DNA of 64,000 nucleotides from Rhea pennata (Eukaryota; Chordata; Aves; Rheiformes; Rheidae), in contig NC_084677.1 in assembly GCF_028389875.1 (NCBI RefSeq), positions 13,310,017-13,374,016 of the forward strand. Reading direction: 5' to 3'. Below, piece after piece: positions 1 to 14,100 of this stretch. Under the pieces are notes generated by a model that saw only the letters and a program-made list of their open reading frames with translations, ran no database searches and was not told the DNA's origin. The translations under genes were made by a program, and so were the position numbers. Positions within the stretch are counted from its first letter, which is position 1. Each line of letters begins with the position of its first letter.

Positions 1-1846
1 TTATCCCACTGATCTGAACGGCCCCGGCTTGTAAGGTCTCCTCCAGAGAGGAGCAATTTAAGGAGACACCTATTCAGCGAGCCCCAGCTGTGCTCGGCAA
101 GGTAAGTACAAGGTGGGTTGTTGCAGTTACACAGCAGCAGCCGCCAGCAGAGGGGTGGAAGCAGGCAGGGCTGCACCGTGCTGCAAAGCCGTTCACGCTG
201 TTCAGAAAGCGCTTTGTCCTCTCTAGCCAGATACTGGGGGACACAACACATCTGAAGATCAACAGCATTTTTCCAAATTGCAGATCAGGATTATAAACCC
301 ATTGGCAACAGTGCAAGCTGCGTGGTAGTATTCCACAGACACTGAAATTCCAAAGAAATCCATAACACACACAGAAATTAATAAGGTTCTGCTGAAGTTT
401 TTTGTTTTTTAAACCAACAGAACGAGATGAAAAAGGACATCCCTTCTCTGCATCTCTTTTAGAAGCATCCTGCTCAAGCTAATACAAATTTTTAGTGTCT
501 TCTGTGAGGTGATTAGAAAAAAGAAAAGTTAGTTGTTATGCAAATCTGTAAGATTTTTCTCAAAAGTAAGTCCCATAACATCATGCAGACCAGATCATCG
601 CTTTGCTCCACAAGCCTTAGGCTTTCCTGTGATCACACCTGGACCCCAACAATTCACCCATGCAAAGGGCAAGGAAGACATGTCTAGCTCAGATTTTTCT
701 CTCCCTATAACCTCTGTGCATAGCAGGTCTATGGACATTTTAGCACTGTCATCTCCACTGCATTAAGTGGGCAAAGCCTGCAAGCCTGCAGCCTATGGCA
801 TGTTGGTCAAAGGTTGACAGGCAGGAAGAGGCATGGCAAAGCATTTGGTTCCCTGAATGTGTTTGCTCACTGGTACAGCAGGAGCAGCAACAAAAGCCAT
901 GCTCTGTTTGCAAGGCAACAATAATGAAAAGCGTAAGCGGGCGCCACGTACCCACCCTCGCCGAGCTCCGACGGCCCCGCTCCCTGCCTGCCAAGCACCC
1001 ACCAGCCACCCGCTCCGTGCCTGGAAACCCGTGCAACTTAATTAAATGTCAGTGTCACCCATGTGGAGGGCTCCGTCTGCACTGCAGATCACACAGGCTC
1101 AGAGACCTGCCGGAGTAGCCTGGGATGACATCAGCATTGCCACAGCTGGGAGTGGAGCTGGGCTGCGGGGGCGGAGGGGATACCCTCCCCCCCCTGCCTC
1201 GCCTGGGGCTCAGCCTGGGTGCCCTGACGCCGCAAACTCCCCATTGCAACCTCTTCCATGCATCCTGCCCCAGTGCATCCTACCCCACTGCACCCCCTTC
1301 CTTGCATCCACCCCAGTGCATCCTGCCCCACTGCACCCCCTTCCATGCACCCTGCCCCAGTGCATCCTCCCCTACTGCACCCCCCTCCTTGCATCCTGCC
1401 CCAGTGCATCCTCCCCCACTGCACCCCCCTCCTTGCATCCCGCCCCAGTGCATCCCCCTCCTTGCATCCTCCCCTCTTTGCGTCCCTCCCCCCTGCACAG
1501 CCCCCCCACCCCGGGCCGGGCTCCCCCGCGCCCAGGCTCAGGGCCACCCCGCGGCGCGGCCCAGCCCGGGCAGCCCGCTCCCGCCGGGGGAAGGCGGCGC
1601 AGCTCCCGCTCCCGCTCCCCCTCCCGGGGCGGCCGCCGCCGCCGCCGCCTCCACCTGCAGGGCGCCGCCCCAGCCGCCCCCTGCCCCCGGCGGCGCCTCT
1701 CCCGCCACCCCTCGGCGCCGGCACGGGACGGCCGCGGCCCCGCCGCCCGCGGGACGCCGCCAGCGCGGGCCGCGCCGCGGCGGCAGGTGCGGGTGCAGGT
1801 GCGGCCGCCGCCGCCCGCTCCCCGCCGCGCCCTCGCCCGCCCTTAC
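1..1846 (-). other. ADAP1: ADAP1 intron 1 (3' part, cut by the window edge)
   Basis: The stretch from the exon 1 donor to the left edge should be intron 1. It holds a minisatellite (about 1256-1480) and the edge of the CpG island. The long open frames here are low-complexity GC-rich frames with no recognisable domain. I see nothing else in it. Confidence 0.75.
1256..1480. repeat. Minisatellite, about 44-bp unit, about five copies
   Basis: A pyrimidine-rich unit combines the phrases ccccagtgcatcctgcccc and actgcacccccctccttgca. It recurs about five times with small changes, and unit length varies between about 40 and 45 bp. The last copies are truncated. Because stops are rare in the repeat, it opens long but meaningless reading frames on both strands. 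Confidence 0.85.
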
Positions 1847-2760
1847 CCGGCGCGGCGCAGTCGGCGCACGCCGCGTTGCCCGGCCGCTGGAGCAGCTCCG
1901 CCAGCGCCTTCCTGCTCCTCTCCTTCGCCATGGGGGCGGCGCGGGCGGGCGGGCAGCGCCGGGCTCGCCGCGTCCTCGCTCGGCTCCGCCGCGGCTAAAT
2001 GAGCTTCATGGCGCGGGGCGGGGGGCGCTGGCGAGGCTGCTCCATGCGGCCGCCGGCTCGCCCCGCGCGCCGTGAACGCCTCCGGCGGGCCACGCCGCCG
2101 CGAGCGGCGACGCGCCGGGGCGGTTTCTCCCGAGGGCGCCTCCTCGCCCCGCCGCCGCCGCCGCCGGAGCCGCCCGCCCGCCCGGGCACGGCGCCGGTTC
2201 CGCCTCCCGCCAGGCGAGCGCGGGCCGGGCCGCGCCGGGCCCCGGGGGCTCCCTGCGCCGCTCGCCCGCGACCCCCAGCGGCCGCTGGCCCGCGGCGCGC
2301 CGCCCCCCGGAGCCCCCTCACGGGCTCGGCTGGGCGGGAGCCGCCATGTCGCGGCGGCGAGGCCGCGGGCCGGGCGCGCCGACACCGGGCCCCGGGGCCG
2401 CCTCAGCGCCTTTCGGGGCCCTCGCGACGCCAGCTGCCGGCCGCGGGCCTCCCCGCAGCCCGCTCGCCTCCGGCCGAGCCGCGCGCTGGAGCCGAGGGCC
2501 GCGGCCGCTCGCATCTCGGTCGTGCGCCGGGCGAAACGTGTCCCGCGGCCAAGGGCTGGCGACGCGGGGAGCGGCCGGGCAGGGCCTGGCCTCGCGGGCT
2601 GTCGTCCCCGTCCCCGGTGGAGCCTCCCTCTCCCACGCGGGTCGCGGCCGCCTGCGACGCTGCTCTGAGCGAGTAACTCACAGTCCAGACGTGGTCGCAG
2701 AACCGTTCTTGGCTCCGCGAAGCAAGTCCGCCGGTCAAATCGTCCTTCCAACGTGCCTCG
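1500..2760. promoter_or_regulatory. ADAP1: CpG island over the ADAP1 promoter and first exon
   Basis: Base composition rises sharply to very high GC with dense CpG and many G- and C-rich blocks, then falls back to AT-rich sequence after about 2760. The island spans the ADAP1 start codon and its presumed 5' UTR and promoter. No TATA box is seen, as is usual for such promoters. A divergent transcript to the right is possible, but I have no evidence for one. Confidence 0.8.
1847..1931 (-). CDS. ADAP1: ADAP1 (centaurin-alpha 1), coding exon 1 only
   Basis: This is the first coding exon of an ArfGAP with dual PH domains. The family binds PtdIns(3,4,5)P3 and acts on Arf6 at the plasma membrane. 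The exon encodes 28 codons plus one base, beginning MAKERSRKALAELLQRPGN and reaching CADC, the first Cys pair of the ArfGAP zinc finger. Human ADAP1 begins almost identically, whereas ADAP2 starts differently (MGDRERNKKRLLELL). The exon ends in phase 1 at a good donor (g|gtaagg on the minus strand). The rest of the gene lies beyond the left edge of the window. The start lies in a CpG island, and the neighbour COX19 on the same strand matches the mammalian order, which supports the call. Exon 1 is GC-rich and shows no damage. Confidence 0.9.
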
Positions 2761-5093
2761 AAAGGTTCGAGGCTTGCGCAGGCGGGAGGAGGAGCTGCAT
2801 AGCTCCTGGAGAACCTCGCAGCCAAATCGCAGTCCCGATCCTGCAAACGTACGCCGGGTGGCCAGCGCCACCGGTTCCAGCGGAGCGTTGTGTACGGAGA
2901 AAATAATGTTCATCTTTAAACAGATGCAAAACCAAGGCCCGGTATGGTTAAAATACTCCCCTCATCTGTAAGGCATTTTCCTAAACGACCTTGCCATTTG
3001 TACTGTCAGGGAATTGACTTTAACTGAATATATTTCTGATGGTTTAAAATGACATTAGACTATACCTCACTGGACTGCTGCACAGCGCTTGGGGTTTTCT
3101 GTTTTTCTGTGTGTGGGCTAATGGAGACTTGTTCCCATGCTAACCAAAGGCTGAACGTTGGAGCCCCTGTTTCACACAGTCCCGTTACTGTGAATTGCAG
3201 CCACGGCATCCAGGCCCTCGTGTGTGGCAAGAAGGTGACTTCTTAAATCTCCTTCTTACCTTCTTAAATCTCCAGATCACTAATGCTTACCTGGACTGAC
3301 TTCAAACTCCTACTAAGGGAGGGCTCAGACCCAAGCACACAAATAAAACTGGTTCCAGCACAGTGTCTTAGCCCTAATCCTCCAAAAACACCTTATATTC
3401 AAGCCTGGGGGACTGCTCGTTAGTGTAAATGCTTACAGGTTCAGCGCTTTACCTAAGTCCAAGTTGGGAGGTTAGGTTTGCATTTGCACTTCAATCACAC
3501 CACAGCCCTGGTCCTTTGCCTTTTCCAGCACCTGTGTGTGCACTTGCCGAATTCTTTGTGCAATAGCTGTGATATTGCAAGTCATTATGAACTTCCCTGG
3601 GGCTCAAGGGAAGGAGGGAGGGAGATTGGCTTTAAAGTCTCTGTTTAGCTTTCCATTAAGTCTTATTGATTCTCTTAATTTTTTGTCTTCTTGGTTGCTA
3701 GGCAATCCTTCTCTCCTCTCTGCCTGCTGGAAACCAGGGCTGCAGACAGAAATTTATGTCTTATAAAATCAAATCTAACAGAGCCTTTTGTCAATGATGA
3801 GAAGGGAGCGTTTCATAAAGGACAGGCTGAGCAGAGGAGGTGGAGAACAGGGGCCAGAAAGGATCAATCAACAGCTATCCTCATCATTTAGGTCCCATCA
3901 CAATCACGGAGTTCCCCACACCACCAGTACAGCTGCGCACATCCTACTCCAAACTTCTAATCACGAGCCAAACTGCACATGTGAGTAGAAGGGACATGGA
4001 GAGCAAGAGAGAAAAGTTGATGCAGGACCAAATCAGCCAGAATGGAAAATAATTTCTTGTTTAGTGGCAAATCAAGGCCTTGATTCAGAGGTGGGAGCCT
4101 CTGCTCAGGCTTGCCCACATGAGGCTGTACCTAAAGGATCCAGCATCCAGGGAAGTCAGTATGAGCTTTTCACCATGTTTTGGAGTAGCCTGCAGGTATG
4201 CTTCTTAGGGAGCGTTCAGTGAAGTTGCTCCTATTTCTCCAAAAGTCTCTGGCCAAGCTCTATGGAGACCAGATTGCCTCTGTCAATGCATTGTCCTTGT
4301 TGAGATGGTTTCTGTCTCTCCACTGCTGAGTGACTCTTAGTCTGACATAATTCTTTTTACGTATGTAAGTAAATATGTCTGTACATATGCATAAAATAGG
4401 TTTGTATGTAAATGCACATACTTTTAACTTGGTCTTTTCTAAATAGCAATTCTGTTGTCTTAGAAACGGACATTATTTATGCAGTCTCCCAAAGTGCTAA
4501 GTACGTTGGCAGCCAAGACTGGCTGATGCCTTTGGAAATGCTGGTCTGTAAGGTCAGGGCAAAGAACACTTAAAACCTTCCGGAAATCTTTTCATCATAT
4601 TTGTGGTAACACCATGAAAACACACAGAGAGAACTATCTTCCAAATTACCTTCTCCTTGCCCCTCCATCTTAGCTAGCTGTTTTCAACCTGGGACTCTAT
4701 TGTTATGAAAGAGCTGTTTCCACTGTAATTTGGGTAAATTTGCAGCCCCAATCCTGAAATGGCTAAAATCAATGTCACAATTACACAAGTAAAAGGATCT
4801 TAAACTCAACCCCTTATGTGACCCCAGAGTGCATTCACAGTGTAACATGGGGAAACATTACAAATTCCGGTGTGCACAGCAAACCCTAACACAAATATCA
4901 ATAATTCATGCCACTGTAATCGCATACAAGCAAAGCTCTCCGGAGGAGGAGATGTACCAGACTGCATCCCTTATGCTTCCTTAGTGCTGTAGAGAAGGCA
5001 GCTCTTACAGCAGGACTTTTGCATGAAAAGCATGGTGTGACCACTCACACCCATGTTGATGCAACTAGTTTCAGTTGAAATATGGTTTTGTGT

Positions 5094-5112
5094 AAAAAAA
5101 AAAAAAAAAAAA
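5094..5112. repeat. Poly(A) run of 19 followed by gaaagaaa
   Basis: An uninterrupted A19 tract followed by an A-rich tail. It could be a simple repeat or the tail of a retrocopy. The sequence just upstream shows no recognisable open frame, so I do not call a retrogene. Confidence 0.7.
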
Positions 5113-8100
5113 GAAAGAAATTGAAGTCATGAAGGTTTTTCCTTAAAAAATTGTATCTGTCCAGTTAAATCCAGACCTGGAAGAAAGGAATGCCAAGGAG
5201 CAGAGAGAGCCCAAACCAGGACAGTCATAAACACTCAAATTGAAAATCTGGCATTGACACCAACTTTCGCTACAATTTTAAGCAAATTGCTTTATGGACC
5301 CTGTGTGAATTTCTCCTTCTCTGGAGCAGGGAAAAGCACACTTCCCACCTCTGCCTGAATAGGCAGGGTGCCAAAATAACAGACTTAAGTCCTATGCGTA
5401 CAGAGCTGCTTTGCACCTGCACCGGACCCCAGAGAGGAAAAGGCATTGTGCAACTTTAAAAATGCACTGCCGCGGAATAATTTGCAGATCAAGATGTCAC
5501 TGCATTTGCATAGTGGCTAACTCTGCTCCAAAACCCATGGTGAGCTCTATTGAAAAAGAGTTTGTTACTCCCATCATTGAATAGCCTTGCAGGTAACATG
5601 AGGCACAAGAGACCACAGAATTCCTCTTCACAAGAGAAGAAACAGGGAGAGTGAGGACAGGAAGGAGGAGCAGAGCAAGATCTCTCTGCTCATTTACCTA
5701 GATGCTATTTCTCAGACTCCTGTGACCACTGCTGATCACAAACCAGATGATTTGCTTCTGTCCCTCTTCTTCTGCTACGTGCTGGGGCTCAGACTCTCTT
5801 GCAACCACACTGCCAGGAAAAGGAAATAGCCCCAACCACTTTTCAGAGTCCATCTGTCATGTGCTCAACAGATCCTTTCTGTTTCTTCTCCCAGCCAGAG
5901 GATGCTCTTCCTGCTGCCTGTGCTCTGGCCAGTCTCACTGCAGAAATCAACAGGTTTGGGAATCAGTACTGGGAGGGGCAAGTTCTTCTTCACAGTCACA
6001 CAGGCTGCTTAGTCTGGCAGGGTAGCTGGGAGCCGAGAGACATTGTAGAGAGCAACCAGGTAATTGATAGCTTCAGGATGCCAGGTATTTGTATTTGTCT
6101 GCTTCATAGCACACAGGGAAATCTCAACACAAGAAAGACTCACTGGGACAATCTTGTTGCTATTGTACTGAACCCATTTCATATGCTGTAAAATATGACA
6201 TAGAAGGGGCAGCTGTGGGAACTGGTGTGGCTCTACAGCAGCTCCCATCCACGAGACTGGGGTTGATTTACACTGCCTGAAAAAGCAGTCCTAATAATGG
6301 GATCTTTTCTGTTCTCAGAAAAAAAGATGATGAAATTAGACAAATGAAGTCAATAATTCACCTACACCAGTGTTACACCACTGCTTTAGCATTATTCCTG
6401 ATTTATGCTAGTGAAAAGAATCAGGCCTGGGGAAGCTCTGTATGGAGAAAGTCAACACATAAATGAAAGGATCCATACATCAGAGGGTATTGGCTCATCC
6501 AAGAAAAGTCAGAATGATTATTCAGAGCTGGCCATCATCAGTTCAGTCTGAGTCAGAGACAGCACCAGGACAGATTCGACATGCAAACCACAGGGCAAGC
6601 ACTTATCAGGGAAATTGCTTTTGCTCAATTCCAATAACGTAATTTCTTCCCGTTCAGCTGCCTCATCCTTCCAGGAACAGCTTGAAGACATTCAAGCAGG
6701 AGACTGCAATGCGTGATGTCCTGTTGCAGGATAGAGACTGAGGCAGAGCAAGCAAGCCAATTCCTGTGCATTTAGGAGGACCTGGGAGTCAGTGGCTGCT
6801 CCAGCCAGGGACCAAGTGCAAAGAGGATGGATAACAGAGGAGGCTATTGGCAGGACTGTGGGACAGAGAGAAAGAAGCCCAACAGATCACTTCTGGTCTG
6901 GAAATCTCTGCAGAGGAGCTCAAGTTCCTCAGAAAGAAGATGGGCCATTTTAAAAGGGCACAGAGGAAAAGAAAAAACTTGCTGCAACTATAGGTCCTAT
7001 CAGTCAGTCTCACAGCACAAACTGCTGCCTTCAGTTGCCTGTCCAGGCTAGAAATTTGAGACTGCATCACTTTCTGTAACATTGCTCAGCTGTGATTTGA
7101 ATAAAGCACTTGGCGGAACCAAAGATGTGGTTCTACTCTAGAAAGAGATTAGAAATGATGGCCTGAAGGCTGAACAACTAGAAGGGGCAATTCAGCCTTT
7201 CCCCAATTAGTTTTGTCCATAGAAAGTTGAGGACTGTGCCTTACCCTTCCTCTAGCTGCTGATGGGATTGTTTGGAGGTCACTGCAGGCCTCATAAGAGC
7301 TCCCACAGGACTGAGATACAGAGCATGCTGTTCACTTATTTGTTTATTTTGATATGCTTTGCCAAAGAAAAATCAGCAAAGAATTAATTAACAGCAATTA
7401 TTTCTAGCAACAACAGAGCAGCCCTGCTCCAGAAACCATGAAAACAACATCATGAGACCCCTGTGGCCAAAAAGCTTTTACAAACAGGTGCAAAAATAAA
7501 CAATTTTATAGCAGGCTATAAAAACAGCCCAAGCCAGGTTGGAGAATGGCAGGGGAGAGACAGACAGAACAGCCATTTCGGTGGTTGTCTGAGCTGAAGC
7601 AGCAGCCCAGGTGACTCTGGCAAAGAGCTTTAATAAACTAACCAGCCCTGAGCAGAGGCACCAACCTGATTCAAAGAACCAGCAGAGCCCAGTTATTGCT
7701 GTACTAGCAGGTTTACTACATCAGTCACTCCGTATTATTAGTGCTGCTAAAATGATTTACTGTTTAAGCTAGTCCAACCTACTAGGGCTGTGATGTAAAG
7801 TACTAGCCAGCTCCAGTTTCAATGATAAACATCAACTCCTTGCTTATTATTTGCTAAAATAAGCCTTCAGCTGAGACATCTCTCTGCTCCAGTGAGTCCT
7901 TCCTTCTAGCTGGCACCACACCTGCAAGTCTCCTGGGGTGAATGCTGAAAAGCTGCAGGTAGATGTTCCCAACACACACTCATTTTTCACCCACCTGGTT
8001 CTTTTTCAGGAGACAGTGATGAACTCAGTGATTCTCTCCTTTCAACTTGCACATCTCATATAGACCTGATTCTAGTTCTCGCTCTGTCCTGCATGTGCAC

Positions 8101-11100
8101 ACACTGATCATCTCCCCTGTGAGGAGACCAGGGTGTGTATCCTTCCAGAGATGTTCAGCTCCATCTGCATGCTGGGTCGTAGTAAGTGGCATTGGACACT
8201 CGCTGGATTCTGCAACACAGACAGTTTAGGGAGGAGACCGAAAAAAACACGCTCCACTCATCTGCACCATTCACACTGATGTCTCTGCACACAGATTATT
8301 AACACCAGATTTGTGGCATCACTTGTGCTGTTCCATCTAGATATGTGGCCTGGACCCAGTACATGTATAGCTGTAGATTAGACACAAATTAAATGAGGAG
8401 AGGGAGCAGGATGGAGTAGTGCTGCCAGCTGTGGGCACACACTGATGCTGCCTTAGCAACCACTGTAGGTATGTACACCTGCATACGCACTGGAGACAGC
8501 AAACAGCAGGAAAAGCCCTGCGCTCCTGAGAACACGCGCTCCGTGGTGGATGGATTGCAGCAATGGCTGGTGAACATGGGGGGTTAGAACAGCATGCAAC
8601 ACCTGTGGGTCAAAGTCTGCAGCAGTGGAACTCCTAAATCCAACCTAAGGAGCAAAAGTCTAAGTGGTTTCCTAATAACCCAGCAATGAAAGCAACCAGC
8701 CTTATTCCACCCTAGGGATTTCCCATTTGGTAGTTGTTCATGGGCATGTGAAGGCTAATTTATCAATGAGGATTTTTTCCCTATTTGGCTCAGCATCTTG
8801 AGCTACTTACAATTTTTTTCAGCAGTGACCTGATCTGCAGCTTCTGTACGATTCCTGAGTAGTAAAAGAGGATTGAGCTCAGGGGAGGTTTGCTGCTGGC
8901 TGGGAAGAAAACCCTGGCTCTTGTCAATAGTGAGTTTATGGCAGCAAGATCTTGCCCCAAAACTGCATCCTCTGTCAGCAGAGGATCAAAGGATTTGAGT
9001 GCAGACTGAATCCATGCAGGAGCCTAGATTATTGTGTGGGCTCTGTAAACCCTGCTCTTCTAGAGTAAGCTAGGATTCAACATTAGATGCTGCTGAGTGC
9101 TGGCAGGGTTTGAAGCGGGCTGCAGCACACAGCATCATGCCAAATCCTCAGGGCTGTCCTGGAGTCCCACAGTCTCTGGGCTTGCATTCTCATGCCTTGT
9201 CCACCAAGAGGGGATTCAGTGCCTCCAAAGCTTGCTGAAACTCAGGACAGTTTGATGACAGGTAAACGTAGATTGAGCAATCGAAACAGGGCCTGATGTC
9301 CTTCCAGAGCAGTTCCTCCCAGGCGGCTGTCTTCCCACAGGCTACCCTTGATCAGCAGTTTTGCAGACAAGACCAGAATCAGGTTTTATTAGCAGGTTTT
9401 TGCTGAATGCAGCTTGCTAGCATTAGGGAAATCCAGGAACTGGAGCTGTCAACTCCAAGAACGTTACCAAAACAAAGGACTTCGATGCCCAAAGGGTTTG
9501 CAGAGGCAGCCTCCACTGCTAGCTTTTAAAATTTGAGATAAAATTAAAGGCTTTAATCATTCTGGGTAGTTTCCTTAATAGTTTTAGCACCACTCTGCTC
9601 TCTTTTTGCAGTTTCCACCACTGCTGCTACCAGAATTTGTTGTAACAGCAGGTAAGTATCTGTAATAGTGAGTAGTTTAAGTTACTGGTCACTACCCACC
9701 AGCAGGACACACAGCTGGATGGACCATGCTATCCCTCCTACATTGTTGGGAACCTGCCTTACTCAGCATGGAAAAAAGACTGCTTGTGTCACACACGTAT
9801 GCCACCAGAGCTAGGGAGGCACGGAACAGTAAAGCCTGGATTCAGCCCACCACATGTTTGGCATCTGAACTATTTTACACCCACAGAGCTGACTGTGGCC
9901 TTTGCTAGGTTATATGGTGAATACCAGGGTGCATCTTTCCCCAGCCAGCCAAACCAGGCAGGAATCAGCAAGCAAGAGATTGATACATCTCTTGGAAGTA
10001 TCTCAGGATCTCCCAGGCAGGTATAACAACCTCATAGTGAAACAGTGCAGTGTTAGAGAGTGCACGACCACCAGAGTCCCTAGAAAGAGTAATTATTTAT
10101 TTTTATTTTTTTTTTGTCACCGTTGGTCCCAGGAAATGAAAATGCACTGAGGTTCATCAAGACCTCCGCACACATGTATTGTAATTGTAGGTCACTTTGT
10201 ATGGAATTGTTATTTCCAGCAGTGATCAGTTTTGCATTTCAGGCCATATGGCACCATCTTTCCAGAAGGAAAGCATTTTGTCTTGAAATCTGCAAACTAG
10301 AAAATCTGTTGCATCCTGACGGAAATGCAGCACTGCCAGTTATACACAGAAGCAGAATCATTAAAAGTTAAAAAAATAATGAAAACACTGGGAGACGTTT
10401 AATCAGACATCCAATTTCCATTGAAACACCCTAGAATGGAAATAGACCCTTGCATGTGCCTTTCCAAACAGTCTGTCTTTTCTTAATCTGAGCTAAAGAA
10501 GCTGAGTTATGGGAAGTCTCGTACAAAATTACCCCGTTAAGCTTAGCAGGAGTAGATACTTTGGAAGGGATGTTCCCCAGGTAGAAAAGTAACTAAAACC
10601 CTTTGAGGTCATGGACATAGCACCAGAAACAATAGCGCTCTTTTGTATTAGCAAAAGCATCATTCCTTTCCCAGGAATCGCAGATGAGAAATGCAGAAAC
10701 ACACTGCTCTCCAGTGGAACCAGCACACCCGAGACACTCTTCAGAATGTATTCAGAGCGTGAAGTGATGCCACGGATGCTTTTTCTTTGGGAGGGCAGGC
10801 TGTTCCTTCTCCCACAGCCTGGCTGTAGTATTGCCTCATCCACAACTGTTTCAGTGCAATACCACAGGTTTAGTTCCAGCAGCTGGAACAGGAACAGTAG
10901 TTTACTGGAAACATTGCAATACCTTCCATCACTCTCCAAGTCTGCTCAGAGCAGAGTGAGATGATAAGTGGGTGAAACTGCAAGTAGTGCCCTAACCAGC
11001 CTAGTTCCCTCCCACTATTAGCACTAATTGAGCCAAACCTACAAAAGCAGCAGTATGTGAAAGATATTTTGATTGCTGCCACAAAGGGCAATTAATTGCC

Positions 11101-14100
11101 AGCAAAGACAGGCAACTGTCTTTGAACCAAGTGGGTTTTGCTCGCCATTAGTATTATGCTCAGCTGCAAGGACTTTTGTCAAACCATGCCAAACCATGCC
11201 AAATGTTCGCTTTACGGGTGCTGATAGACACAACCCTTTTGCTATGCCAGATATTACACTTCTGGGGGGCAAATACACCAATAGCAGCAAGATCACAATA
11301 ACAATCCTTCCTAGGCATAGGGGCATGGGCACATTGTATTCACACAAAGGACTTTGGATCCTGGCCCGTTTCCAGAGCAATCACAGGACACTCTCTTTGC
11401 ACAGGCTTTTTCATGAAAGAACCTTCAGAGCCCCAGAAACATTTATTGAACTCTTCCTTCCTTGCTCTGCAGGTCATTGCCACTGTATGGAGACAGATGC
11501 CAAGAGCTCAAGGTCTCCCAGGAAGACATAACTGGGGCTGGCTTACAGCAGTGTTCTTTCTGTAAATAACTACAGCAATCAAGGTTAAGTTCTCTCTATT
11601 TCAGTTGACTCGAATGGAAACAAAGGGAGAACGTATAGGTAAAGCGCTCCAAAGTGCTTTACCTGGAGCTGACCTGGAGCCCTCTGGGGACTCCCTGGGA
11701 CAGGAGCCCAAGCAGCAGAGTATCTAGAGTTACTATGTGAATGATGCTAGGCTGAAGTAAGTTTACAGGAAAGGCTGCAGCCCTCTAACTCACTGATTTC
11801 TATTACTGTGTTAACAGCTTCCATAGATCTTCATTCCAATACAGTAAACGTTTCCTCCTGCTTCAGGCTCTCTTCCACACCTGTGCAATTACATCTAGGC
11901 AGGCAATGTGTATATTCATACTAGCTGAACCATGTTTTACAATTGTTTGCATTTTTCCAGCTCCCAGAGTCTGTCAGCAGGTGGTGCTTCATGGCAGCCT
12001 TTGGGCAGACAGAGCTGGTGCAGGCAGGCACACACACATTTCTTACATGGAGATTAATGTGCTTCTGTGGGATTCTCTGTGCTCCTGGTGCCACACACAG
12101 CAGAGCAGCTCAGTAACTCCAAACAACTACATGAAGAAATTCGTAACCCTGACAAACTGCCTTTCCCCCACCACCCATGCCCTGAGCCTCAGCTCAGCTT
12201 TTCTGGAATATACACTTACTCCCCTCTTGGTGCCAAGCTTCTGGAGTGCTTCTGTTCCTCTTAGCTATGAGAACAGGCAAGATTAACTATGAATTTATAA
12301 GTTTCCTTTGGCTTTGGTGTTATTGTAAAGCACAAATGTGGGTCTCACAAGCAAAGCTGAAATAAAACTATTTTAAATGCTAAAGTTTTAAATAATGGCC
12401 TGTATTTCCACTGAAATACAATGAAGAGCCTTCCAGGAACTTCTGTTCCTCCAAATGACTTTGGATTGTACAGACTTGTCCCATAGAGCAAGTTGGGAAG
12501 ACTGTTTGACTCCAGGCTCTGTACTGATTAATGACCTGTTTTCCCACTTCTCAGTGCATTAGATTTCAATCAAGATCAATTGATGGCCCTCACCAGCTTT
12601 GAACTCACCTTACAGCTCCTCTGAAAGTACCATCTTTTCCAGCTAATATCTTACAGCCAGGAAATACATACCTCTGCCAACTCCCTGAGTTTCCAACCAT
12701 CGACTCATAGCCCTTGGTCTTGTCCTGACACGAAAGGGACAGTGCTGCTGAGCTGACTCATTCTGCTGGGGAGGCAGGATGAAATGTAACCATAGATCAG
12801 AACCAGGATAATGAATTATCTTCTAAGGGCTGGTAAAAGGTGCAAAATTCTCACTGCAGCCCCCTTTTGGGGCAGCAGTTATTACTTCTGCAGTTATCAC
12901 GGGAGGCATGAAGGGTGCTCTGCCCCCTTTGGTGGCAGGTCCCCATTGACTCTATCAGCAAAAAGTCTATGGGAGGGCTCCAGGCCTACATGTAGCTGAG
13001 CACTGCTTTCTTGGGCATGCCAAGTTTTTGAAACCAATTCTGGGCCCATGATCACTCCAGCAACTGGTCCAAAATTTGGGCCTTGGCCACTGTGGACAGA
13101 GAGAGTCTCTAGCGGCTCCCTCCCTGTGTGTAATCTGAGACAACAAATTTAAGCAGCAACCATCCCTGCAGCTCAGCAGTCACAATTCAACCACCTCAGA
13201 CTTCAGAAATGTTATTTCTTTTACTTTATAATAATCTGAATGATATCAGTGGTAACAACTGCATTAGGGAAAAAAAAACATACCTCTAAATCATGAAGCA
13301 ACTGGTCTAATTGCAGGGTAAGATCCAAGAGATAACTACTATTGAGAATAGTCTGGATTATTCCACCACCACTGGTGGCTTCTTTTATGGCCACATGCGA
13401 GTCACTTTACCTTGTAATATTCAGGGAGCATGGAAGCATGAAATTTGATTTCTTTCTTCTGAAGATACAGGAGATTATTTTAATAATTCTTATTCACTAT
13501 CACTGAAAAAAAGATCTTGTTCATTAGTTTAATACAAAGTCTTTTAATATCTGTTTCAGCAATAAAATCTCTGCTTTCTTTTCTATAAATGTACTAATCT
13601 CACCTAAGGATTTAATTTAAACAGTAGAATGAAGTAGAACAAATATATGCAGTAGCAAGTGAACATTCTTTTCAAATAGAAACTCACTCTGAACCATCTA
13701 CAGTCTGTTCAATCAGATTAGACCTGAGCAACAATTTAAGTTCCAGCTCCACCCATCTGCATGAAGAGTAGAAAACATTCTTGTACCCATTCCTAGATCT
13801 CTGTATGAACAGAGACTTGTACGAAAACAGAGCAAACGAAAGTAGTAGCAGACAGCAGGAAAGACATATTAAAGAGAGAACACTAATTAAAGAGAAAACG
13901 CAAGAGTATTGTTTGGTATGAACAAGTTTATCCGTATCTGCAGGCCTCTGTGAAGCTTCCAGTTCAAGAGCCTGCTCCACAGAAGTGATCCAATAGATTA
14001 AAAAAATAAAAGGGGGAGGGGAGATATACAGTGGAAGATACAGTTAGAAGATCTTCAGATTTACTGTCTGCTCAAAACACATTTCCAGAGGGCTATCTAA

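Noticed and set aside
1046-2913. Several open frames of 180-356 codons on both strands
   Set aside because: They arise from the minisatellite and the GC-rich island, where stops are rare. Their sequences are Pro/Ala/Arg/Gly-rich low complexity. Only the short ADAP1 exon is supported.
5094-5112. Poly(A) run as the tail of a processed pseudogene
   Set aside because: The upstream sequence shows no recognisable gene and I see no target-site duplication.
11073-11531. 152-codon open frame between ADAP1 and COX19
   Set aside because: No known domain, and a partly open frame also lies on the opposite strand. I cannot support a gene.
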